Source: Tritonibacter horizontis (GTDB lineage: Bacteria; Pseudomonadota; Alphaproteobacteria; Rhodobacterales; Rhodobacteraceae). Taken from it: a stretch of DNA of 64,000 nt. A program made the translations under genes and the position numbers. The notes beneath the pieces are model-generated. The model made no database searches. It saw nothing but the letters and a program-made list of their open reading frames with translations, and was not told where the DNA came from. How positions within the stretch are numbered: position 1 is the stretch's first letter; the number at the start of each line of letters is the position of its first letter. The stretch covers positions 62,001 through 126,000 of the forward strand of contig NZ_LPUY01000012.1 in assembly GCF_001518015.1 (NCBI RefSeq), given 5' to 3'. Shown here in pieces: positions 35,272-44,288 of the stretch.

Positions 35272-36576
35272 TTACAGAAGGACAAGAGAAAGAGAGGGAA
35301 AAGCGATCAGCAGGCTCAGAACCACCAACATGACGCCCGCAAAGGGCAACGCCCCCAGGAACACGTCCTTGAGCGTGATGCGCGGGTCGTCCAGCGTCGC
35401 CTTGATGACGAAACAGGAAATCCCCAAAGGCGGCGTCAAAAGCCCGATCTCGGCCCCGATGACGGTGATGATGCCGAACCAGACAAGGCTCAGGCCCATT
35501 GGTTCGATCAGCGGAAGGAACAGCGGCACCACGATCAGGATGATCGACGAGGTATCCAGGATGGTGCCCAGGAACAACATCAGGAGGACGTAGAACAGCA
35601 TGATCATGACAAAGCTCAGATCACTGGCGGCGAGGATCGCCTCGAGCTCGCGCGGCAACCCCGCAAGGCCCAGCATCCGGCTGTAGATCGACGCTGCGGT
35701 GATCAGGAACAGGATGGACGCCGTGATATGGCCGGTTTCGATCAACGTGTCCCACAGGCTGCGCCAGGACATGGTGCGGCGCACGGCCGCGATGATCAGC
35801 CCAAGTGCCGCACCTGCGGCCCCGGCTTCGACCGGGGTCATCCAGCCCAGGTAGATGCCGCCGATCACCGTGGCGATCAGCAACAGCATGGGCAGCGTGC
35901 GGCGCAGGACCTCGGCCATGGGCATGGGCTCGTAATCATCCGCAGGCCGCCCCCCGACAAAGCCCGGCGTGAAGTAGCCCATCAGCCAGATTGCCCCGAT
36001 ATAGGCGACGGTCAGCAAAAGCCCGGGGATCACGCCAGCGATGAACATCTCGCCCACCGATTGCTCGGCCACAAACGAATAGATGATCAGCATGGCTGAG
36101 GGCGGGATGATCATGCCAAGCACCGACGACCCGGCCACAACCCCGACCGCAAAGCGCGGGTTGTAGTCGTATTTCAGCATTTCCGGCACGGCCACCTTGG
36201 AGAACACGGAGGCCGAGGCGATCGAGCTGCCCGTGACAGCGGCAAAGCCTGCGTTTGCACCGACCGTGGCCATGCCAATGCCGCCCTTGACCCGCCGGAA
36301 TCCCGACGACATGACCGCATAAATGTCCGTGCCCAGGCCGGCTTTCGACACCACCAGCCCCATGAAGCTGAACAACGGGATCGTGGCAAAGGGATATTCC
36401 ATCGCGCTTTCGCCGATGGTGATCTTCAGGAGGTTCATCGCCAAGGTGAAGTTGTCGCGCATCAGCCAGATGGACACGAAGGAAACAGCGGTCAGGGCGA
36501 TGGGAATATAGACGCCGAGATAGATCAGAAGCACGATGGCTCCAACCGAAATGCCGCCGACTTCAATAGGGGTCAA
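35272..36576 (-). CDS. TRAP transporter large permease, DctM type (TTG start)
   Basis: A 434-aa, about 12-helix translocation subunit. Landmarks: MEYPFATIPLFSFMGLVVSKAGLG near residue 62, GMIIPPSAMLIIYSFVAEQS near 150 and LLTPPLGISCFVIKATLDDP near 372. No ATG fits: the next in-frame Met upstream would reach deep into dctQ. The TTG at 36576 overlaps the dctQ stop (TTGA), has GGAG at proper spacing, and gives the normal length. It is the last transporter gene before the dioxygenase. Confidence 0.87.
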   Translation of the reverse strand: MTPIEVGGISVGAIVLLIYLGVYIPIALTAVSFVSIWLMRDNFTLAMNLLKITIGESAMEYPFATIPLFSFMGLVVSKAGLGTDIYAVMSSGFRRVKGGIGMATVGANAGFAAVTGSSIASASVFSKVAVPEMLKYDYNPRFAVGVVAGSSVLGMIIPPSAMLIIYSFVAEQSVGEMFIAGVIPGLLLTVAYIGAIWLMGYFTPGFVGGRPADDYEPMPMAEVLRRTLPMLLLIATVIGGIYLGWMTPVEAGAAGAALGLIIAAVRRTMSWRSLWDTLIETGHITASILFLITAASIYSRMLGLAGLPRELEAILAASDLSFVMIMLFYVLLMLFLGTILDTSSIILIVVPLFLPLIEPMGLSLVWFGIITVIGAEIGLLTPPLGISCFVIKATLDDPRITLKDVFLGALPFAGVMLVVLSLLIAFPSLSLVLL

Positions 36577-37133
36577 TTTTTTTGCTCCTGGCCGGGTCCG
36601 AGGACTTTGAGGGCAAAGATGATCGCGCACAGGGCCGCGCTGGCAAGAACGGTCAGCTTGATCGGCCACCATGGGGCGGTAAACACGCCCGGGATGCCGA
36701 AATAATCCTGTGAATGCCACATCTCGATGAATACCGGGAACGACGCAACGGCGAGCAAGGCCATGACGGCAAAGGACAGCAGGTCAATCAACCGCTGCAG
36801 CAGGCCTGCCGCGCGCGGTGCGCGGGTCGCAAGCAGCCCAAGGAAGCCGTCAGAGCGCGTCAGCCGCCCCGCCCGGATCACGTCCGGCAGTTGCAGGAAC
36901 ACGATCAGCACCATGGCAAACTGCACCAGCTCGATGGTCCCACGCAGGGGCTGGTTGGCCAATGTCCGCGCCAGCATGTCGTAGTTCACGATCCCCACCA
37001 GCGCGAGCACCATCAGCGTGCCCGTCGCATTCGCCCCGAGCGCCGCGATGTGCACCGGCCGGGATGCGGCGCGGTGCAGGCACCGGTAGCTTTTCACCAC
37101 CGGCGCGCCGCGTTGATCATCGGCGCCTGTCAC
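36573..37133 (-). CDS. TRAP transporter small permease, DctQ type
   Basis: A 186-aa DctQ-family protein with four helices (about 28-50, 65-85, 110-130, 155-178). LRGTIELVQFAMVLIVFLQLPDVIRAGRLTRSDGFL near residues 63-98 corresponds to the usual E-x3-Y/F-x3-W/V-x2-F signature. Its start overlaps the dctP stop by 4 bp and its stop overlaps the dctM TTG start, so the three transporter genes are translationally coupled, leaving no room for the hairpin seen at other receptor-permease junctions. Confidence 0.85.
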   Translation of the reverse strand: MTGADDQRGAPVVKSYRCLHRAASRPVHIAALGANATGTLMVLALVGIVNYDMLARTLANQPLRGTIELVQFAMVLIVFLQLPDVIRAGRLTRSDGFLGLLATRAPRAAGLLQRLIDLLSFAVMALLAVASFPVFIEMWHSQDYFGIPGVFTAPWWPIKLTVLASAALCAIIFALKVLGPGQEQKN

Positions 37134-38197
37134 TGACCGAGGCCCGCAGTCCAGTCGCGCAGCGGGGCGTCATCGCCGGTAACCCTGGCAAGATAGGCCG
37201 CCAGCATTTCCGAGCCCGGCTCGCCCTTGGCATCAAGCTCCGCCGCCCATTCCGCCGCAATATCGGGCAGCGAGGCCGCCCATGCACCGCGCTCTTCCGT
37301 GCTCATCTGCACGATCTCGCCGCCTGCGGCAGTAAAGGCCTCTCGGGCTTCGGCGGCACGGTCCATGGCAACCTCGGCCACGTGGTCGCGGTAGGCGGTG
37401 GCGCTTTCCCGGATCGCGGTCTGGACCTCTTCGGGCAGGGCGTTCCAGAAATCCTTGTTGGCTGAGAGGGTTTTGGTGTTCACCGCGCCCAGATCGGCGG
37501 CCAGCATGAACGGCCCCACCTCGGAAATCTTGAAGGTCGCCGCGGCCTCGGGCCAAAGCATCGCGTGTTCGGCCAACCCGGTCTGCAACATGTTGTAGAA
37601 ATCGGTCAGCCCGCCCCGCACGCCCGCCGCATCGGAGATGCCCTCGACATAGCGCAGGTTCATACCGGCGCCCGCTATCTTGGCGCCGTGCAGGTCAGAC
37701 AGCGTCTCGACCCGTTTCGCCGAGAACAGCTGATAGGTGTCCAACACCACGCCGGTTGTCAGGTAGACTTGGTTCTGCGCGTCGAATTCCGCCTGCATGG
37801 TCGGAAATTCCAGTGCGATCTCGTCCACGGCCTTTGCCACCACGCGGGCATCCGACGACACGAAGGGCGTCACGGCGGAAATCGCCTGGCTGGGTAGCTT
37901 CGAGCTGTGAAAAATCGTCGTCACGATGCCGATGTCGCCAAGACCGAGTTGCAGCCCTTCGAGCACGCCGCCGGGTTTCACAACGGTGCCGCCATAGCTT
38001 TCCCGCCAGTCGATGGTGTAATTTCCGGTCTCCGCCAGGCGCTTGTCGACCTCGGGAATAAAGAAATCCGTCATCTCCTGCACCCACATGGCGCGGGCCG
38101 GGTAGCCGTCAATCACGTTGATGGTGATGGATTCCTGCGCGAGCGCCGATGTGGCCGCCCCCGCGAACAGCAGTGCTGTTACAGTCATGAAACGCAT
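37130..38197 (-). CDS. TRAP transporter substrate-binding protein, DctP type
   Basis: A 355-aa periplasmic receptor. Signal peptide to about residue 19 (TSALA-QE). The C4-dicarboxylate-like fold is indicated by YGGTVVKPGGVLEGLQLGLGDIGIV near residue 68, LSDLHGAKIAGAGMNLRYVEGISDA near 165 and DFWNALPEEVQTAIRESATAYRD near 262. Longer than simple DctP, as found for receptors of aromatic or hydrophobic acids. Preceded by GGAGGACCC. It follows the nitroreductase gene by 99 bp on the same strand. The co-encoded dioxygenase suggests an aromatic acid or its breakdown product as ligand. Confidence 0.86.
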   Translation of the reverse strand: MRFMTVTALLFAGAATSALAQESITINVIDGYPARAMWVQEMTDFFIPEVDKRLAETGNYTIDWRESYGGTVVKPGGVLEGLQLGLGDIGIVTTIFHSSKLPSQAISAVTPFVSSDARVVAKAVDEIALEFPTMQAEFDAQNQVYLTTGVVLDTYQLFSAKRVETLSDLHGAKIAGAGMNLRYVEGISDAAGVRGGLTDFYNMLQTGLAEHAMLWPEAAATFKISEVGPFMLAADLGAVNTKTLSANKDFWNALPEEVQTAIRESATAYRDHVAEVAMDRAAEAREAFTAAGGEIVQMSTEERGAWAASLPDIAAEWAAELDAKGEPGSEMLAAYLARVTGDDAPLRDWTAGLGQ

Positions 38198-38296
38198 TTT
38201 AGGGTCCTCCTCCCAAGTGTTTTGAAATGCCGGACAGGGTCCGGCGGTCGTTCCGCTCCGGGCGTGGCTCCTCTTCCGCGCCCGGAACAATTGTCG

Positions 38297-38947
38297 TCAG
38301 ATCACGGTGCACACCTCGTCGAAAGCCAGGCGCGGCAATTTGCCGAACAGGGCGGACTCGTCCGCGTAGCCGATGTTGCACAGGAAATTCGATTTCCAGC
38401 CAGTTTCGGAAAAGAACTCCGCGTCCACGGTGGCATTTGAAAAGCCCGACATCGCCCCGACATCCAGCCCCAGCGCCCGTGCCGCGATCATGAAATACGC
38501 CCCCTGCAGCGATGAGTTGCGCAGCGCCGTCAGATCGCAATGTTCACGCTTGCCTTGAAACAGCGGGCGGCGGTCCTCGTGTGGAAAGGTTTCCGGCAGC
38601 CGGGTCCAGAAAGCCGGATCATAGGCGATGATCGTCGTTACCGGAGCCTGCCGCATTTTGGCGATGTTCTTGTCCTTAAGCGCCTTGGCCAGCCGATCCT
38701 TCGCCGCCGCACTGCGCACATGGACGAAGCGCGCCGGCAGCGTATTCATGCTGGTCGGCCCGGCGATGGTGATGTCGTGCAGCTCGCGCAGCAACGCATC
38801 GGGCACCTCACGATCGGTCCAGGCGTAATGGGAACGGGCATCGCGCAGGATCAGGTCGATCGATGCCGCATCCAGCGCGCCGATGCGCTGGCGCAGCGAC
38901 CGCACGGCCGCCTGCGCTTGCTCGCGGGGATCGGCGAACGCTGTCAT
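38297..38947 (-). CDS. Nitroreductase-family protein, malonic semialdehyde reductase (RutE/HadB) type
   Basis: A 216-aa FMN-dependent reductase. The family pattern is clear: SHYAWTDREVPDALLRELHDI near residue 40, PTSMNTLPARFVHVRS near 64, and NSSLQGAYFMIAARALGLDVGAMSGF near 143, which closely follow RutE/HadB proteins that reduce malonic semialdehyde to 3-hydroxypropionate or act on halo-/nitroaromatics. Next to malonate genes, a malonic-semialdehyde role is attractive but not proven. It overlaps the FAH gene stop by 4 bp. Confidence 0.82.
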   Translation of the reverse strand: MTAFADPREQAQAAVRSLRQRIGALDAASIDLILRDARSHYAWTDREVPDALLRELHDITIAGPTSMNTLPARFVHVRSAAAKDRLAKALKDKNIAKMRQAPVTTIIAYDPAFWTRLPETFPHEDRRPLFQGKREHCDLTALRNSSLQGAYFMIAARALGLDVGAMSGFSNATVDAEFFSETGWKSNFLCNIGYADESALFGKLPRLAFDEVCTVI

Positions 38948-39816
38948 TCTGCCGCCTTTGCCAGATCCGCCTCGTCCCTGACAGGGCTGGCACAGATGCC
39001 GATGCCTTCGATCTCGATCTCGACGACCTCACCGGGTTTCAGCCAGCGCGGCGCCGGCTTCTTTGCGTGCCCGACCCCGGGAGGCGTGCCGAGCGCAATC
39101 AGATCGCCGGGCTCAAGCGTGGTGAATTCGGACATGATGGCAATGGTTTGTGCCACGCCCCAGATCATGTTGCCGGTGTTCGAGCTTTGCAGGATCTCGT
39201 CGCCCACGCGGCTTTCTATCTTCAGCCCCTTGGCGCCTTCGGGAAGGTCCTCGGGGGTCACCACATAGGGGCCGATGGCGCCGGTCTGGTCGAAGTTCTT
39301 GCCCGGCGTCCACTGGTGCGTCTTGCGCTGGTAGTTGCGGACCGAGCCATCGTTGAACACGGTATAGCCGAACACGTGATCCAGCGCATCCGCCTCGGAA
39401 ATGTGCCGCCCGCCCTTGCCGACGATCAGCATCAGCTCGGCCTCGTAGTCGAGTTGGTCGGAACAGGTCGGGCGCACCAGCGGCGCGCCAGCGGCCATGA
39501 TCGACTGGCGCGTGCGCAGAAACATCGCTGGGTAGTCTGGGATGTCGTAGCCGCCTTCCTTGATATGTTCGATGTAGTTCAATCCCAGGCACAGTATCTT
39601 TCCCGGCGCATCGACGGGCAGGGCCGGCGTGATGTCGTCCAGCGCGACCGCCTCACCCGTGACATCGGCCGCCTGCGCCATCAGCGCGTCATGTTCGATC
39701 AGCGCCTGCAAGTCGTTGCCGATCTGCGGCAGGGCCGCCGTCAAATTGATAGCGGTATCGCCTTCGACGCGGAAAACCTGCGCCTTCCCACCCATCGTCC
39801 CAACCAGAAGTTTCAT
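38944..39816 (-). CDS. Fumarylacetoacetate hydrolase-family protein
   Basis: A 290-aa enzyme of the FAH superfamily, which cleaves or tautomerises diketo or 2-oxo-4-enoic acids using a divalent metal. Visible: ILCLGLNYIEHIKEGG near residue 73 (catalytic His), LDYEAELMLIVGKGGRHI near 122 with the ExE metal motif, GYTVFNDGSVRNYQRK near 150 and LEPGDLIALGTPPGVG near 245. Fits a downstream step of aromatic ring breakdown. It is the first gene of the leftward operon FAH, nitroreductase, dctPQM, dioxygenase. ATG 39816 has GAGGAGAAGC upstream. Confidence 0.87.
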   Translation of the reverse strand: MKLLVGTMGGKAQVFRVEGDTAINLTAALPQIGNDLQALIEHDALMAQAADVTGEAVALDDITPALPVDAPGKILCLGLNYIEHIKEGGYDIPDYPAMFLRTRQSIMAAGAPLVRPTCSDQLDYEAELMLIVGKGGRHISEADALDHVFGYTVFNDGSVRNYQRKTHQWTPGKNFDQTGAIGPYVVTPEDLPEGAKGLKIESRVGDEILQSSNTGNMIWGVAQTIAIMSEFTTLEPGDLIALGTPPGVGHAKKPAPRWLKPGEVVEIEIEGIGICASPVRDEADLAKAAE

Positions 39817-39871
39817 AGCTTCTCCTCTCAAATTTTCCTTTCTTTTGCCGACAAAAAAGGTGTACGTCAAT

Positions 39872-39884
39872 AAATATCGATTTT
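39872..39884. promoter_or_regulatory. 13-bp element shared with the TAXI promoter
   Basis: AAATATCGATTTT, an exact reverse-complement match to 29937-29949. It lies in the 82-bp divergent gap controlling both arms of the malonate/ring-cleavage block. The centre ATCGAT is palindromic. It is 15 bp before the YCII start codon. Confidence 0.45.
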
Positions 39885-39898
39885 CTTGGAGGAGAAAG

Positions 39899-40285
39899 AT
39901 GCCGGACTGGACCAGCTACAAAGACGCCGCCAAAGCGCGTGGTGCGCTCGCACTCGACCTGTTCATGGTGCACACCGTGCCCGTGCCGGGCGGGCCTGCG
40001 GTGCCGGATATTCTGCCAGATCACCTCGCCTACCAGCGCCAGCTCGAATCGGACGGCAGCCTGTTTCTTGCCGGGCCGCTGTCGGATGACACCGGCACGC
40101 AGATCGAAGGCGCCGGGCTTGTGATCCTGCGCGCGCAATCGCTGGACCACGCCCGCGCGCTGGCCGATGCCGACCCGATGCACAGCCTGGGCGCGCGCAG
40201 TTACACCCTGCGTCGCTGGCTGGTGAACGAAGGCAGCCTGACGCTTTCGTTGGGGCTGTCCACGGCGACAATCACCCTGGCCTGA
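39899..40285 (+). CDS. YCII-family protein
   Basis: A 128-aa protein with the alpha-beta plait of YCII/muconolactone-isomerase-like proteins: LFMVHTVPVP near residue 21, the conserved His-Asp pair region DHLAYQRQLESDGSLFLAGPLSDD near 42-65, and LDHARALADADPMHSLGARSY near 82-102, which contains the usual A-x-x-DP motif. Such proteins may be lactone isomerases or dehydrochlorinases; near a ring-cleavage dioxygenase an isomerase role is plausible. It opens the rightward arm. GGAGGAGAAAG precedes the ATG. Confidence 0.83.
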   Translation: MPDWTSYKDAAKARGALALDLFMVHTVPVPGGPAVPDILPDHLAYQRQLESDGSLFLAGPLSDDTGTQIEGAGLVILRAQSLDHARALADADPMHSLGARSYTLRRWLVNEGSLTLSLGLSTATITLA

Positions 40286-40356
40286 CCCCTGCCGCGGTCC
40301 CGGTGCCCTGAGCGCCCCCTGAACGAACCCCCGTACGATGTGACGGAGACAGAGCC

Positions 40357-41649
40357 ATGCAACTGATACAATCGACCTATCTGATCGACCTGCTGTCCAC
40401 GATCACCCTGCGCAACCGCGCCGCACCGCGCGGCAGCGACAGCCGCAGCCCGCGTGAGCTGACCGAACTGTTGTTGACCGATCTGGGGGATGTGTCCTCG
40501 TCAAAGGTCTCGCGCGCGCTGCTGGCGCAATACCGCGACATGACCGAGGACCAGAAACACGCCTTCTTCGACATGCTTGCCAGCGATTTTGACATCAACG
40601 GCCCCGCGCTGGCCGACCTGGCCCGCGCCTATGCAGACGATCCCCAGCCCGACAGGCTTGCCGCCCTCACCGAAGCCGCAGAGCCGCGCCGACAGGAGAT
40701 CTTTCGCCGCCTGAACCGCGTGCCGGGCGCCACGGCGGAGCTGGTCGCTATGCGCTGCGATCTTCTGCGCATGGCCAAAGTGGCCCCGCGCCTTGCTGTC
40801 ATCGACCAGGATTTCCTGCATCTGTTCCGGTCGTGGTTCAATCAGGGCTTTCTGGTGCTGCGCCACATCAACTGGGACAGCCCGGCCAGCATCCTCGAAA
40901 AGATCATCGCCTATGAGGCGGTTCACGCGATCCAGAGTTGGGACGATCTGCGCCGCCGGCTGCTGCCCGAGGACCGGCGCTGCTACGCCTATTTCCATCC
41001 CGCCATGCCGGACGAGCCGCTGATCTTTGTCGAGGTCGCGCTGACCGACGGTGTGGCGGGCAATATTCAGACGGTGCTCGCCGAAGGCCGCCCGGCGCTG
41101 CCGGCCAATCGCGTCAATACTGCCGTCTTCTATTCGATCTCGAATTGCCAGAAAGGGCTGCGCGGCATTTCCTTCGGCAATTCGCTGATCAAGCAGGTGG
41201 TTGAGGATCTCAAATCGGCGATGCCTGAGCTGACCACCTTTGTGACGCTCTCGCCGATCCCGGGCTTTCGCCGCTGGGCGGAACAGCGGCTCGCCGCGCT
41301 GCCCGAGGCTGAAACCGCGCCGCTGGCCGAAGCCTTGCAAGATGGCGGCGCGGCCCTTCGCCCTTATGTGGCGCACTATCTGGTGTGCGAACGCCACCCC
41401 CGCGGCGGCCCGCTCGACCCGGTGGCACGGTTCCATCTCGGCAACGGCGCGCTGATCTACGAGGTACATGCGGGGGCGGACACTTCCGACAACGGGCTGC
41501 GGCAGTCCTGCGGAGCGATGGTGAACTATCTCTACGATCTCGATCAGATCGACGCCAACATCGAGGGCCATTCCACCAAAGGGACGATCGCCCATGCCCG
41601 TGCCTTGACGCCGCTTCTGAAAACCACCTCCGCCCCGGCCAAGACTTGA
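40357..41649 (+). CDS. matA: Malonyl-CoA decarboxylase
   Basis: A 430-aa enzyme converting malonyl-CoA to acetyl-CoA and CO2. The N-terminal helical domain (about 1-160) is followed by the GNAT-like catalytic domain. Conserved blocks: FRSWFNQGFLVLRHINWDSPASILEKIIAYEAVH near 155-190, FYSISNCQKGLRGISFGNSLIKQV near 255, LSPIPGFRRWAE near 295 and ARFHLGNGALIYEVHAGAD near 355, containing the catalytic Ser/His region of the family. Followed after 9 bp by matB and then the malonate importer, the same gene content as matPQMAB of Sinorhizobium meliloti. Confidence 0.93.
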   Translation: MQLIQSTYLIDLLSTITLRNRAAPRGSDSRSPRELTELLLTDLGDVSSSKVSRALLAQYRDMTEDQKHAFFDMLASDFDINGPALADLARAYADDPQPDRLAALTEAAEPRRQEIFRRLNRVPGATAELVAMRCDLLRMAKVAPRLAVIDQDFLHLFRSWFNQGFLVLRHINWDSPASILEKIIAYEAVHAIQSWDDLRRRLLPEDRRCYAYFHPAMPDEPLIFVEVALTDGVAGNIQTVLAEGRPALPANRVNTAVFYSISNCQKGLRGISFGNSLIKQVVEDLKSAMPELTTFVTLSPIPGFRRWAEQRLAALPEAETAPLAEALQDGGAALRPYVAHYLVCERHPRGGPLDPVARFHLGNGALIYEVHAGADTSDNGLRQSCGAMVNYLYDLDQIDANIEGHSTKGTIAHARALTPLLKTTSAPAKT

Positions 41650-41658
41650 GAGAGCACC

Positions 41659-43167
41659 ATGACCAACCATCTTTTCGATACGCTTTTCGGATATCACACG
41701 GGCAGCGCAAAGACCTTCGTAACGCCTCTGGGCGGCGACGCACTCAGCCATGAGGCATTCCTGGCGCTCTCGGCGCGCATGGCGAACGTGTTTGATGCGC
41801 AGGGGCTGCAAAAGGGCGACCGGGTGGCGGTGCAAGTGTCCAAATCGGTGCCCGCACTGGTGATCTATGCTGCCTGTTTGCGCGCCGGGCTGGTGCTGCT
41901 ACCGCTCAACACCGCTTATACCGTGACGGAAATCGCATATTTTCTCGGCGATGCGGAACCCGCGCTGGTGATCTGCGATCCGTCCAAGGCCAACGGGCTG
42001 ACCCCGATCCTGCCCAAGGGCGCGGCGCTGGTGACGCTCGATTCTGCCGGAGCAGGGAGCCTGATGGAGGCCGTCGCGCAGGCCGATGACCAGCACGAAC
42101 CTCTGGATTGCGGGCCGGACGACCTTGCGGCCATCCTCTATACCTCGGGCACCACGGGTCGATCAAAAGGCGCCATGCTGTCCCACGACAACCTGCTGTC
42201 CAACGCCCGTGCCCTCACCGAACTGTGGCAATTCAGCGCCGACGACGTCCTGTTGCATGCGCTGCCGATCTTCCACACCCATGGGCTGTTCGTCGCGGTG
42301 AATGTCTGCGCGCTGTCTGGCGCGTCGATACTGTTTCACCCTGGATTTAACCTCGACGACATCCTCGCGGACCTTCCGAAGGCCACCTCGCTCATGGGCG
42401 TTCCGACGTTCTACACCCGCCTGCTGGACGATCCGCGTTTCACCCGGTCGCTGTCGCAGCACATGAGGCTCTTCGTCTCGGGCTCTGCCCCGCTGCTGGC
42501 AGAGACCCACGAGCGGTTCGAACAGCGGACTGGCCACCGTATCCTCGAACGCTACGGCATGACCGAAACCAACATGAATGTGTCCAACCCCTACGTGGGC
42601 GAGCGCCGCGCCGGGACGGTTGGCTTCCCCCTCGCGGGTGTGGACCTGCGTATCACCAGTTCCAGCACCGGCGCGACCCTGCCCGATGGCGAGATCGGCA
42701 TCATCGAGGTGCGCGGCCCCAATGTGTTCAAAGGGTACTGGCGCATGCCCGAGAAAACCGCCGAGGACATGCGCGGCGACGGCTTTTTCAACACCGGCGA
42801 TCTGGGGCGCATCGATGCCGATGGTTACCTGTCCATCGTGGGCCGCCAGAAGGATCTGATCATCTCCGGCGGCTACAACATCTATCCCAAGGAAATCGAG
42901 GTGCTTCTCGACGATCTGCCCGGCGTGCTCGAATCCGCCGTTGTCGGCATTCCCGATCCCGATTTCGGCGAGGCAGTGATTGCTACCGTGGTGCCAGAGC
43001 CGGGGGCCACACCCGACCCGGATGCACTGATGGCTCTGCTGCGCCCACAGCTTGCCCGTTTCAAGCATCCGCGCGCCATCCACATCCTGGAAGAGTTGCC
43101 GCGCAACACGATGGGCAAGGTGCAGAAGAACCTGCTGCGCGATGCCTTTGCTGTCGCGCCGGCCTGA
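41659..43167 (+). CDS. matB: Malonyl-CoA synthetase
   Basis: A 502-aa acyl-adenylate-forming ligase that makes malonyl-CoA from malonate, CoA and ATP. P-loop YTSGTTGRSKGAMLSH near residue 161, the MatB-specific stretch ERYGMTETNMNVSNPYVGERR near 297 with the Arg that binds the second carboxylate, FFNTGDLGRID near 376, hinge GRQKDLIISGGYNIYPKEIE near 395 and the adenylation lysine in RNTMGKVQKNLLR near the C-terminus. Works with MatA to turn imported malonate into acetyl-CoA. Confidence 0.93.
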   Translation: MTNHLFDTLFGYHTGSAKTFVTPLGGDALSHEAFLALSARMANVFDAQGLQKGDRVAVQVSKSVPALVIYAACLRAGLVLLPLNTAYTVTEIAYFLGDAEPALVICDPSKANGLTPILPKGAALVTLDSAGAGSLMEAVAQADDQHEPLDCGPDDLAAILYTSGTTGRSKGAMLSHDNLLSNARALTELWQFSADDVLLHALPIFHTHGLFVAVNVCALSGASILFHPGFNLDDILADLPKATSLMGVPTFYTRLLDDPRFTRSLSQHMRLFVSGSAPLLAETHERFEQRTGHRILERYGMTETNMNVSNPYVGERRAGTVGFPLAGVDLRITSSSTGATLPDGEIGIIEVRGPNVFKGYWRMPEKTAEDMRGDGFFNTGDLGRIDADGYLSIVGRQKDLIISGGYNIYPKEIEVLLDDLPGVLESAVVGIPDPDFGEAVIATVVPEPGATPDPDALMALLRPQLARFKHPRAIHILEELPRNTMGKVQKNLLRDAFAVAPA

Positions 43168-43200
43168 TACGACCCGAAACAATCAATGGGAGGAGAGACC

Positions 43201-44232
43201 ATGACCATCACAAAACGCATCACCCTATCGGCTCTGGCGGTGCTGACGCTCGGCACCGCCGCCCCGGCGGCCAATATCGACGGCCCGTCGGTGTTCTGGA
43301 AGATCTCGATGTACGGCAATCCGCGGGCGCTGACCTCGGGCATGGAGGCGCTGGCCGAAAAGGTCGCCGCCGAGACGGGCGGCAAGTTTCAAATCCGCAT
43401 CTTTTATGCCGAACAGCTTGGTCCGGCTCGCGAGGCGCTGGACGCGATCAAGCTCAACGCCGTCGAGGGGGCCGGCATCTGCAATTTCTATCACCCCGGC
43501 AAGAACCCGGCGTGGATGGTGTTCTCGCTGCCGTTCCTGCCTGTTCCCAGCGCCAAGGCTGACATGTACGTGCGCAAGCGGATGTTTGAACATCCCGCTA
43601 TCGTTGCGGACATGGCAAAATGGAATGCCCTGCCTTATGCCTCGGGCCTGCTTCCGCAATACGAGATGATGGGCCGGGGCGAACCACCGCTGACGCTGGA
43701 TGACTGGGCCGGACTTCAGGTACGCGCGGGTGGCGGGCTTGGCGATGCGATGGAACTGCTGGGCGCAACCAAGCAGACACTGTCAGCGGGCGAGACCCTG
43801 ACCGCCTTTCAGAACGGCACCGTGGATGTGGCGGCCTTTCCGTACACCTACGCCCATGTCGCCTTCAAGATCAACGAAGAGGCCGACTGGTACACCGCCA
43901 ATCTGTCGCCGGGATCGTCCGAATGCGGCTGGGTGCTGAACAAGACTGCCTTCGAGGCCCTGCCCGAACAGTATCAGGCGCTGATCTGGGACAACCGCGA
44001 TCTTGTACTTGAAACCGAGCTCGAAGCCTATGCGGCGCAGGATGAAAAGAACATTCCCATGTTCGAGCAAACCCTGACCAAGATCGAGTATGACGAGGCG
44101 GCGCTCGACGCATTCCGCGCCCGTGCGGGCAAGCCGATCTGGGACAAATGGGTTGCCGACAACCCCGGGTTCGATGCGCAGGGCGTGCTTGATGCCTATC
44201 TCGGCTATGCGGCAGAGGCCCCGAAGGACTGA
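43201..44232 (+). CDS. Malonate TRAP transporter substrate-binding protein (MatP-like)
   Basis: A 343-aa DctP-type receptor. Signal peptide to about residue 22 (AAPAA-NI). FWKISMYGNPRALTSGMEALAEKV opens the mature protein; DDWAGLQVRAGGGLGDAMELLGA near residue 165 holds the conserved carboxylate-binding Arg, and LTAFQNGTVDVAAFPYTYAH near 200 is the hinge. Malonate is inferred as ligand from linkage with matA and matB, as shown for the homologous system in S. meliloti. A strong hairpin follows the stop. Confidence 0.85.
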   Translation: MTITKRITLSALAVLTLGTAAPAANIDGPSVFWKISMYGNPRALTSGMEALAEKVAAETGGKFQIRIFYAEQLGPAREALDAIKLNAVEGAGICNFYHPGKNPAWMVFSLPFLPVPSAKADMYVRKRMFEHPAIVADMAKWNALPYASGLLPQYEMMGRGEPPLTLDDWAGLQVRAGGGLGDAMELLGATKQTLSAGETLTAFQNGTVDVAAFPYTYAHVAFKINEEADWYTANLSPGSSECGWVLNKTAFEALPEQYQALIWDNRDLVLETELEAYAAQDEKNIPMFEQTLTKIEYDEAALDAFRARAGKPIWDKWVADNPGFDAQGVLDAYLGYAAEAPKD

Positions 44233-44240
44233 AACGCATC

Positions 44241-44264
44241 GGTGGCGCCAGATGCGGCGCCACC
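44241..44264 (+). terminator. Intercistronic hairpin after the malonate receptor gene
   Basis: GGTGGCGCC (44241-44249) pairs perfectly with GGCGCCACC (44256-44264) around a 6-nt loop, then CCTTTA. It is 8 bp after the stop codon and 24 bp before the dctQ start, too close to the downstream gene to be an operon end. Confidence 0.65.
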
Positions 44265-44288
44265 CCTTTACCAGACGGAATCCCCCTG

